The notes beneath the pieces were generated by a model. That model had not been told where the DNA came from, ran no database searches, and saw only the letters and a program-made list of their open reading frames with translations. Both the position numbers and the translations under genes were made by a program. From an uncultured Bacilli bacterium (GTDB taxonomy: Bacteria; Bacillota_I; Bacilli_A; RF39; UBA660), in contig CAKORQ010000016.1 in assembly GCA_934101445.1 (NCBI GenBank), forward strand, positions 1-11,496: a DNA stretch of 11,496 bases. The letters run 5' to 3'. Every line of letters starts with the position of its first letter. Position 1 is the first letter of the stretch. Below, one piece after another: positions 6,237 to 11,496 of the stretch.

Positions 6237-7307
6237 ATGTTTAATGATTATGAAAAACTTAATGAATATCTTAAAGATATTTGTACTTATTTACAAAAAA
6301 AGAATCCTTATTTGTTAAATAATATCTGTAAAATAACAACATTAAGTGGAACAGTATTAAATTTACTTCGTGATTTTAATTTTGATGTTAATATGAGAGA
6401 AAATAACTTATCTATTCAAGATGTAGAAAGTATGGCAAGAGCTATTATTGAAAAACTGAATAAAGATTATTTAGAATTATTTGATAGGCTTGTTGAAAGT
6501 GGAGAATTAAGATTTTGTGATAATGAAAAGTTTGTTGGAAGTGATGTTTGTTTACATATCGAAGATGATGGTAAGATTACTAAAATGGTTTCTATTGAGA
6601 GAAAATATAATTATAGTGATGTAAGAATATTGGTTCATGAATTTATTCATTATACTACTTGTGAATGTTTTTCTATTAATCGTGAAATTTTAGCTGAGTT
6701 TTTAGCTATTTATTTTGAGTTGCATGTTGTAGATAACTTGTTTGGGCAAAATATTCCGATGGATGAAATAGATTATACATTTCGTTTAGAAGATTTTAAA
6801 ACTTGTCAAATGTATTTAAGTCGTTACGGTCCTTTATTATTTGCTTATTTAGCGAAAGGAAAATTAGATTCTGAATCTTATGATGTTATAAAATCATCTT
6901 TTCCAAATATTACTTATAAGGATTATAATATTATGTGCAAAAGGACTTATGAGTTATTTGAACGCAGTCAAAAAGACTATCAAGCGCTAATAGAGAAGAA
7001 CCCCAAAGATAAAGAGTACTATTTATGTAATGATTATATATTAGTGGATTATAAATATGTTTTAGGAACTATTTTAGCTATTTATTGTTATAAATTTTTG
7101 AAGTTAGAAGATATAATTAAGTTAAATGATAATATTGATGAGTATGATAATCTAACTATAGAAGAAATATTGCAAAAACTAGGGATAGATTTATATGATA
7201 AGAATTTTGTTAATAGAATGAAAGAAGCTTTTAAAGAGTATATTAAAAATATTAATATGTATGCTAACAATGATAAGAAATCTTTAAAAATGATGAAGAA
7301 AGAATAA
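6237..7307 (+). CDS. Putative zinc metallopeptidase with HEFIH motif (gluzincin-like)
   Basis: This 356-residue protein has no signal peptide or transmembrane segment and is probably cytoplasmic. The motif HEFIH at residues 134-138 gives two zinc-ligand His and the catalytic Glu135. A downstream helix REILAEFLAIYFE (149-161) offers Glu154 or Glu150 as third ligand, the gluzincin arrangement seen in M3/PepF-like enzymes, though with a shorter gap than is usual there. The rest is helical and I do not recognise a family, so enzyme class is motif-based. Start ATG 6237 has AGGAG (6224-6228) 8 bases upstream. It is separately transcribed from the transglutaminase-like gene upstream but neighbours it as a second uncharacterised hydrolase. 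Codon use is typical of the window and no disruption is seen. Confidence 0.65.
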   Translation: MFNDYEKLNEYLKDICTYLQKKNPYLLNNICKITTLSGTVLNLLRDFNFDVNMRENNLSIQDVESMARAIIEKLNKDYLELFDRLVESGELRFCDNEKFVGSDVCLHIEDDGKITKMVSIERKYNYSDVRILVHEFIHYTTCECFSINREILAEFLAIYFELHVVDNLFGQNIPMDEIDYTFRLEDFKTCQMYLSRYGPLLFAYLAKGKLDSESYDVIKSSFPNITYKDYNIMCKRTYELFERSQKDYQALIEKNPKDKEYYLCNDYILVDYKYVLGTILAIYCYKFLKLEDIIKLNDNIDEYDNLTIEEILQKLGIDLYDKNFVNRMKEAFKEYIKNINMYANNDKKSLKMMKKE

Positions 7308-7316
7308 GTATATTGA

Positions 7317-7348
7317 TTTAATATTCATTTAACAATTCATAGTATAAT
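7317..7348 (+). promoter_or_regulatory. Promoter of the two-component operon with tandem PhoB-box-like repeats
   Basis: TATAAT (7343-7348) has no recognisable -35 at normal spacing. Instead, two near-identical direct repeats, TTTAATATTCA (7317-7327) and TTTAACAATTCA (7328-7339), abut it. Tandem ~11-bp repeats replacing the -35 are typical of promoters activated by OmpR/PhoB-type regulators. Autoregulation by the downstream response regulator is inferred. Confidence 0.55.
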
Positions 7349-7368
7349 GGTATTTAGTGAGGTATAGC

Positions 7369-8055
7369 ATGAATATATTAATTATTGAAGATGAAAAAAT
7401 GTTAGCCGATGTTATAAGGGTTAGTTTAGAAAATAATAACTATCAAGTAGAAATAGAAGGTAATGGAGAAGAAGGATATTATAAAGCTTTAAGTGACACT
7501 TATGATCTAATAATATTAGATGTTATGTTACCCGATATGGATGGCTTTACGATTTTAAAGAAATTAAGAGAAGATAAAATAAATACCAAAATTATTATGT
7601 TAACGGCTAAATCAACTTTAGATGATAAATTAGAAGGTTTAGAAAACGGGGCAAATGATTATATAACTAAGCCTTTTCATATAGAAGAATTAATAGCCAG
7701 AGTTAATATTCAACTGAAAGGGAGTAGTAGTAAAACTAATAAAGATATATTATCTTATGAAGATATAGAGTTAAATTTAAAGACTTCTTATTTAAGTTGT
7801 ATAAATAATAATAATAAAGTATTACTAGTTAATAAAGAATTACTATTATTAGAATATTTAATAGTTAATAAAGACTTAATATTATCTAAAGATCAAATAT
7901 ATAATAAGATATGGGGATTAGATAGTGAAATAGAATCTAATAACTTAGAGGTATATTTATCTTTTATTAGAAAGAAATTAAAAGCAATAGATTCTAAAGT
8001 AAATATTAAATCTTTAAGAAATATGGGATATAAGTTGGAGTATAAAGATGAATAA
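7369..8055 (+). CDS. OmpR/PhoB-family DNA-binding response regulator
   Basis: This is a 228-residue cytoplasmic regulator. The N-terminal receiver domain has the acidic pair Glu7-Asp8, phosphoacceptor Asp51 in LIILDVMLPDMDG, Thr79 (MLTAKS) and Lys101 (ITKPFH). The C-terminal winged helix (~130-228) ends with the family pattern VYLSFIRKKLKAI ... LRNMGYKLE. All switch residues are present, so phosphorylation control should be normal. ATG 7369 has GAGG (7359-7362) 6 bases upstream; the GTG at 7357 would add four residues but sits on the ribosome site. The stop overlaps the start of the kinase gene by 8 bases, so the two are translationally coupled. Target genes are not shown by the sequence, except probable self-regulation through the repeats at 7317-7339. 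Confidence 0.95.
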   Translation: MNILIIEDEKMLADVIRVSLENNNYQVEIEGNGEEGYYKALSDTYDLIILDVMLPDMDGFTILKKLREDKINTKIIMLTAKSTLDDKLEGLENGANDYITKPFHIEELIARVNIQLKGSSSKTNKDILSYEDIELNLKTSYLSCINNNNKVLLVNKELLLLEYLIVNKDLILSKDQIYNKIWGLDSEIESNNLEVYLSFIRKKLKAIDSKVNIKSLRNMGYKLEYKDE

Positions 8056-9259
8056 TTTAAAAAAGAAGGTATTTACTTTAATATTTAGTATCTTAAGTAT
8101 TAGTATATTAGGATTTATTATAGTATTTAATGTAGGTAAGTATTTAGAATATAATAAGATTATTAGTAATAGTTTAAGAAACCTTTCAAATAATGAAGAA
8201 AATAAGAATAAAGTAAATAAAGATAATATTTTTAAAAATAATAATATAAGATATATGGATAAGGTTATATATACTTTACTTTTGAATAATGATAATAGTA
8301 TTAAAGAAGTTATTAATTTATCTAATAATAGTATAGATATAGATAGTATAAAATTATTAGGACAATCTATATTAAATAATAATAACATTAAAAAAGAATA
8401 TATAGGTAATATTTATTTTAATAAATATAGTTATATTTATAGTAATAGTAAATATTTAATTATTATAGATAATAGTAGTATTCAAAATAGTTTATATAAT
8501 TATTTATTAATATCTTTAGGTTTATTTATTTTATTCGAAGTAATAGTTTATTTAATTAGCATGATATTAACAAGTTGGATTATTAAACCAGTAATAAGGA
8601 GTTTTGAGGCCCAAAAAGAGTTTATTGCCGATGCTTCACATGAGTTAAAGACTCCTTTATCGGTTATTATGGCTAGTAGTGAGGCTTTAGAAGATAATCC
8701 TAATGAGGTTAAATGGTTAAATAATATTAAAAGTGAGGCTAATAGAATGAATATATTAATAAAGAATTTATTAGAGTTAGCCTCTTTAGAAAAGAAAGAA
8801 ACTTATATATTAAAGGAAGATGATTTATCTAAAGTAGTAGAGCTTGCTGTATTAACATTTGATGCTAAAGCATATGAGAGTGATATAAAGTTAGAAAGTA
8901 AGATAGATAGTAATATTAAGTTTAATTTTAATAATTATTCAATAAATGAGTTAGTAGAGATTATACTTGATAATGCTTTAAAACATGCGGATAAAAAAAG
9001 TACAGTTGTTGTTAGTTTAAAGGAACAAGGTAATAATATAATACTTAGTGTTACTGATACAGGGGATATAATTCCTAAAGGGGAAGAAGAGAGGATATTT
9101 GAAAGGTTTTATCGGTTAGATAAATCTAGAAGTAGGAAAGAAAACAGATATGGTTTAGGTTTAGCGATAGCTAAGAATATCGTAATTAATCATAATGGTA
9201 AAATTTCCGCCGAAAGTGTTGGTAAGGTTACAACTTTTAAGGTTCTATTTAAAAAGTAG
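8048..9259 (+). CDS. Sensor histidine kinase (HisKA-HATPase), HAMP-less
   Basis: This 403-residue membrane kinase partners the upstream response regulator. TM1 lies at ~8-28 and TM2 at ~152-177, bracketing a ~120-residue extracytoplasmic sensor that is extremely rich in Asn, Ile, Ser and Lys and matches no domain I know. The phospho-acceptor is His198 in FIADASHELKTPL, only ~20 residues after TM2, so there is no room for a HAMP linker. The ATPase domain has the N box (NELVEIILDNALKHA), a G1-like box (VTDTGDIIP, a variant of DxGxGIP), the F box (IFERFYRLDKSRS) and the G2 box (GLGLAIAK). Its ATG lies inside the end of the response-regulator gene. The stimulus is unknown. The catalytic features look complete, so a functional kinase is expected. 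Confidence 0.93.
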   Translation: MNNLKKKVFTLIFSILSISILGFIIVFNVGKYLEYNKIISNSLRNLSNNEENKNKVNKDNIFKNNNIRYMDKVIYTLLLNNDNSIKEVINLSNNSIDIDSIKLLGQSILNNNNIKKEYIGNIYFNKYSYIYSNSKYLIIIDNSSIQNSLYNYLLISLGLFILFEVIVYLISMILTSWIIKPVIRSFEAQKEFIADASHELKTPLSVIMASSEALEDNPNEVKWLNNIKSEANRMNILIKNLLELASLEKKETYILKEDDLSKVVELAVLTFDAKAYESDIKLESKIDSNIKFNFNNYSINELVEIILDNALKHADKKSTVVVSLKEQGNNIILSVTDTGDIIPKGEEERIFERFYRLDKSRSRKENRYGLGLAIAKNIVINHNGKISAESVGKVTTFKVLFKK

Positions 9260-9268
9260 GGCTTTTTT
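9251..9268 (+). terminator. Weak terminator at the end of the kinase gene
   Basis: AAAAAG (9251-9256) pairs with CTTTTT (9262-9267) around a 5-base loop, and the Ts run to 9268. The stem overlaps the last codons and the TAG stop. It has a single G-C pair, so it is a modest candidate. Confidence 0.35.
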
Positions 9269-9330
9269 ATTATTTATAAAAATAGTGGTATTATAATGAC
9301 CACTTCTGGTTATAATATATATTTTGATTA

Positions 9331-9359
9331 TTTTCATAGAGTTGAAAACTCTATGAAAA
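9331..9359 (+). repeat. Hairpin repeat, copy 1 (left member of inverted pair)
   Basis: Two perfectly complementary 13-base arms, TTTTCATAGAGTT (9331-9343) and its complement (9347-9359), surround a GAA loop. It is the reverse complement of the copy at 9584-9612 apart from one edge base. It has no T tract on the + strand side, so it is not an ordinary terminator. Confidence 0.85.
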
Positions 9360-9583
9360 CCCTAGGTAAATACTGGCCTCAATGGGCATTTGACCATGAA
9401 TATGACCACAATAGAAATTTAAGAAAAATTTAATTGATGCCTGCAAAGGCTTATAAACCCTAGTAACTTTACATAAATTTTTGACTAGAAAATTGACTAG
9501 AAACAAGTTTAAAAACTATAGTAATTAGCATGTTTTTATGCTATATTTATATTATAGGATAAGAATAACCATCTGTATTTTCG
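9360..9583. other. 224-bp segment between inverted hairpin repeats, possible invertible or mobile unit
   Basis: No gene is supported here. It holds a tandem 12-bp repeat (9481-9492 and 9493-9504, TTGACTAGAAA plus A or C), a promoter-like pair using the second repeat, a 6-bp hairpin (9526-9531 with 9538-9543), and two copies of AAACCCTAG (9357-9365 straddling the left edge, and 9455-9463). Bounded by inverted repeats and lying before a surface-protein gene, it could be an invertible promoter segment or a small non-autonomous element. Confidence 0.4.
9493..9522 (+). promoter_or_regulatory. Promoter candidate inside the inverted-repeat segment
   Basis: TTGACT (9493-9498) and TATAGT (9517-9522) are 18 bp apart and read toward the surface-protein gene, with a leader of ~170 bases that crosses the second hairpin repeat. 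A second -10-like TATAAT (9665-9670), outside the segment and without a clear -35, is an alternative start site for that gene. Confidence 0.45.
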
Positions 9584-9612
9584 CTTTCATAGAGTTTTCA
9601 ACTCTATGAAAA
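9584..9612 (-). repeat. Hairpin repeat, copy 2 (right member of inverted pair)
   Basis: Twelve-base arms (9585-9596 and 9600-9611) pair perfectly around a TTC loop. The loop sequence shows it is inverted relative to copy 1 (GAA loop). With its flanks it shares about 31 bases with copy 1, with one mismatch. Confidence 0.85.
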
Positions 9613-9700
9613 TGGCAAGTGATAGTAAAGACATAATTCGACAATATATATTAATATTCTTATCTATAATAATTCTAGGTAGGATGTGAAATTTATTTAG

Positions 9701-11062
9701 ATGAAAAAATTTAATAGAGAAAAAGCTTTAAGAAAAATAGAATTTCAAAGAAAATGGCAAAGATATTCTAGATATGTTTATATTGCTATACCTTGCGTAT
9801 TATGTGGTATTTTAGGTTTATATTTAGCTTATTCTAAATTCTTTGTTACGCAAGAAAATGATGTGGTCCAGACTAAAGTTGGTGATTTTGTATATGGTGA
9901 TGTTATTATCAACAACTATGTTAACGGTCAGTATGCAGTAGAGGCACCAGCTAGAGGTACGGGGTATAAAGTTGATAAAATTGTTTGTGATAATGACGCT
10001 GTTGGTGAATGGAGCGGTAAAGATTGGGGACCAATCATATCTAATGTAACCAGAAGAAGTAAATGTAATATTTATTTTGTTGATGCTGATAAAATAAACA
10101 TTGGTAATGTTGTAGTTCCATTAGATGATTATGGACTTTGTCCAACAGCAAATGCAGATGGTACTGCGACGGTTACTGAAGCAGAAAGCACTTATGGTTA
10201 TTTGTGTAGTATGAAAGATGCTTATGGAACAAGTTATTATTATCGAGGAAATGCAACTAACAACTATGTGAAATTTGCTGGATTTTATTGGCGCATTATT
10301 CGTATCAATGGTGATGGGACGGTAAGGGTTATTTATGATGGGACCAGTGCTCATGCCAATAATGATGCGAGTACCGATAGACAAATTGGCACAAGTGCCT
10401 TTAATAGTAGTTGTAATGACAATGCGTATATCGGATATATGTATGGTAAAACTGGCGCATCAACTTATGCGGAAACCCATGCCAATACAAATAATTCAAC
10501 AATAAAGGCTTATCTTGATACGTGGTATGAAAATAACATTAAAGGGACAACGAATGAACAGTATATTGCCGATAATATTTTCTGTAATGATCGAAGTTTT
10601 GCCCATAATAATAGTGGTGTTGGAGTTGCAGAAAGTATAACCTATTATCGTTGGTATAATTTTACGGATAATTATTTTGAAATTAATAATTCTTTTGTTA
10701 ATAAGATGAAGTTAATATGTCCCCAAAAGAATGATGCTTTTTCGGTTAATGATACTAGTAAAGGCAACGGTGCCTTAACTTACGGAGTAGGACTTGTTAC
10801 AACTGATGAAGCAGTTTTGGCAGGAGGCTTGAATTCAAGAAATTCAAATTATTATTTATATTCTGGACAAGTTTATTGGACAATGTCTCCTTCTTTTGCT
10901 GATGACAGTGCTTTTGAACGTTATGTGTATTCGGATGGTCGTACAGCTGTCCACAGCACTGTCAATAACAGATATGGTGCTCGCCCAGTTTTTAATTTGA
11001 GGTCTGAAGTTCTGATGCAAGGTACAGGGACAGCATCTGATCCTTATCATCTTGCTTCATAG
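9701..11062 (+). CDS. Single-pass surface protein with DUF6273/C-lectin-like C-terminus
   Basis: This 453-residue protein has a basic N-terminus, one membrane helix (~26-46) and no cleavage motif, so the rest probably faces outward. Residues ~60-127 form a small domain ending in KIVCDNDAVGEW ... KCNIYF, suggestive of a beta-rich repeat. Residues ~185-453 resemble the DUF6273/formylglycine-enzyme-like C-type-lectin fold: FYWRIIRINGDGTVRVIYDG (195-214), paired cysteines, YWTMSPS (392-398), then YVYSDGR ... NRYGARPVFNLRS near the end, the place where diversified proteins of this fold vary. Its ligand is unknown. Composition is less AT-biased than neighbouring genes (more GCC, ACC and GGT codons), hinting at different origin or selection. 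The ribosome site (AGGAT at 9681-9685) is far from ATG, so translation may be weak or leader-controlled. It is followed by a hairpin at its stop and a homologous relic. Confidence 0.8.
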   Translation: MKKFNREKALRKIEFQRKWQRYSRYVYIAIPCVLCGILGLYLAYSKFFVTQENDVVQTKVGDFVYGDVIINNYVNGQYAVEAPARGTGYKVDKIVCDNDAVGEWSGKDWGPIISNVTRRSKCNIYFVDADKINIGNVVVPLDDYGLCPTANADGTATVTEAESTYGYLCSMKDAYGTSYYYRGNATNNYVKFAGFYWRIIRINGDGTVRVIYDGTSAHANNDASTDRQIGTSAFNSSCNDNAYIGYMYGKTGASTYAETHANTNNSTIKAYLDTWYENNIKGTTNEQYIADNIFCNDRSFAHNNSGVGVAESITYYRWYNFTDNYFEINNSFVNKMKLICPQKNDAFSVNDTSKGNGALTYGVGLVTTDEAVLAGGLNSRNSNYYLYSGQVYWTMSPSFADDSAFERYVYSDGRTAVHSTVNNRYGARPVFNLRSEVLMQGTGTASDPYHLAS

Positions 11063-11069
11063 AAGCAAG
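11051..11069. repeat. Perfect 8-bp hairpin/cruciform spanning the surface-gene stop codon
   Basis: CTTGCTTC (11051-11058) pairs fully with GAAGCAAG (11062-11069) around an ATA loop. No T tract follows, so it is not a standard terminator. Similar short hairpins lie just downstream of variable regions in diversity-generating retroelements. Confidence 0.75.
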
Positions 11070-11094
11070 GATGAAAATATTTGTGCGATGATTT

Positions 11095-11124
11095 CACGGC
11101 AAAATGAATCATCATTTGACCGTG
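11095..11124. repeat. Imperfect hairpin downstream of the surface-protein gene
   Basis: CACGG, C and AAATGA on the left (11095-11107, one bulged A) pair with TCATTTG and CCGTG on the right (11112-11124, one bulged A) around an ATCA loop. There are about 12 base pairs. No T tract follows directly; it could be an RNA fold or a processed 3' end. Confidence 0.5.
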
Positions 11125-11159
11125 GTGAAAATCTTTATACGATATAAGAGCGAATAGTA

Positions 11160-11354
11160 ATGTTATGTAAGGCTGGTTTGTTCTGTAAACTATTGCTCGT
11201 TCTTTTAGGCATGTCGTCTAATTATTTTAATGGCAGCAATGCAACTGAGCACAACGTGAATTTGAATGGTAACGCAGATGATAACAACAATGCAGGTAAC
11301 AGCAATGGTGTCGTCCAGATTCCTACTAAGATAGATAAAACCTATGACACTTAA
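11160..11354 (+). pseudogene. Asn-codon-rich relic or template-like copy of the surface-protein C-terminus
   Basis: An open frame of 64 codons, but probably not a real protein. From the ATG at 11211 it aligns with residues 395-427 of the upstream surface protein (MSSNYFNGSNATEHNV against MSPSFADDSAFERYV, one codon gap), then over 18 gap-free codons to a shared Gly. In those 18 codons Asn (AAC/AAT) occupies positions where the surface protein has Tyr, Asp, Arg, His, Ser and Thr. After this the match to GARP continues only if one base is inserted near 11311, and upstream the similarity also shifts frame. It is therefore either a decayed duplicate of the gene end or a non-coding template-repeat-like sequence of a diversity-generating retroelement. 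The two are not an exact template/variable pair: about 8 of 33 non-adenine positions also differ. Confidence 0.5.
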
Positions 11355-11496
11355 AATAAATGACCAAAGTTTTTTGTTGTAAGAAGTAGTTTTATGAAAT
11401 TAGGAAAAATAACTATTTATGTCTTTAAAACAGAATAAAGATATTGTCCAGTTTTTATAAGATAATCTAGAATTAGATTGGAAACAAGGATAAACC
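11355..11496. other. Window end, no supported gene
   Basis: AT-rich DNA with only very short open frames (for example 14 codons from ATG 11394). I see no reverse transcriptase start, transfer RNA or terminator in it. Confidence 0.5.

Noticed and set aside
8014..8388. A 124-codon frame on the - strand opposite the kinase N-terminus.
   Set aside because: It lies fully opposite well-supported kinase coding sequence and is a low-complexity Leu/Ile-rich product of its A/T-rich codons.
9296..9433. A 45-codon frame from ATG 9296 running through the first hairpin repeat.
   Set aside because: No good ribosome site, and part of the reading comes from the palindromic repeat itself; the similar peptide read from the second repeat on the other strand follows from DNA symmetry.
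9331..9612. The two hairpin repeats as a CRISPR array.
   Set aside because: Only two copies, in opposite orientation, 224 bp apart, with no spacer pattern and no cas gene nearby.
10121..10384. An 87-codon - strand frame inside the surface-protein gene.
   Set aside because: Shadow of the real gene: no ribosome site, no recognisable domain, and the + strand frame has clear fold motifs.
11051..11069. The stop-codon hairpin as a normal intrinsic terminator.
   Set aside because: The stem is perfect but no T tract follows; the next bases are GATGAAAATATTTG.

Overview
The window is very AT-rich, densely packed DNA with every supported gene on the + strand. The low GC, the ATA/TTA/AAT-rich codon use and the gene repertoire point to an uncultured gut-type Bacillota lineage related to Mollicutes/Erysipelotrichia-like groups (for example RF39). 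The lineage is inference. TGA acts as a stop: the 2687-3160 gene ends in TGA inside an ATGA junction, and the Trp codons I checked are TGG. This argues for genetic code 11 and against Mycoplasma-type code 4.

Layout. (a) 1-1331: the 3' end of a zincin-like peptidase, a 3-methyladenine DNA glycosylase I (tag), and a small PQ-loop/SemiSWEET-type membrane protein. (b) 1347-3816: an NrtR-type regulator (Nudix fold plus winged helix) under a near-consensus promoter whose spacer is filled by a 15-bp palindrome. The same palindrome, extended to 21 bp, lies in front of the next three-gene unit: HAD phosphatase, Nudix hydrolase, and a membrane-anchored DUF1287 (NlpC/P60-like) protein. This reads as an autoregulated local regulon. 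(c) 3817-4168: a 352-bp gap with a strong G-quadruplex motif on the - strand, two long hairpins and a promoter. (d) 4169-7307: two proteins without signal peptides, one with a transglutaminase-like Cys-His-Asp core and one with an HEFIH zinc-peptidase motif, separated by a terminator and a new promoter. (e) 7317-9259: an OmpR-family response regulator and a HAMP-less histidine kinase overlapping by 8 bp, preceded by PhoB-box-like tandem repeats in place of a -35. (f) 9260-9700: a 441-bp non-coding stretch with two copies of a 29-bp hairpin repeat in opposite orientation around 224 bp that contains a promoter-like sequence. (g) 9701-11354: a large single-pass surface protein with a DUF6273/C-lectin-like C-terminus, a perfect 8-bp hairpin at its stop codon, and downstream an Asn-codon-rich relic that aligns with that C-terminus.

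The most interesting parts are the last two regions. Together they suggest a variable surface antigen: a possible invertible promoter segment upstream, and a possible diversity-generating-retroelement-like arrangement downstream. No reverse transcriptase or recombinase lies in the window, so both are hypotheses. The NrtR operator pair is the best supported regulatory finding.
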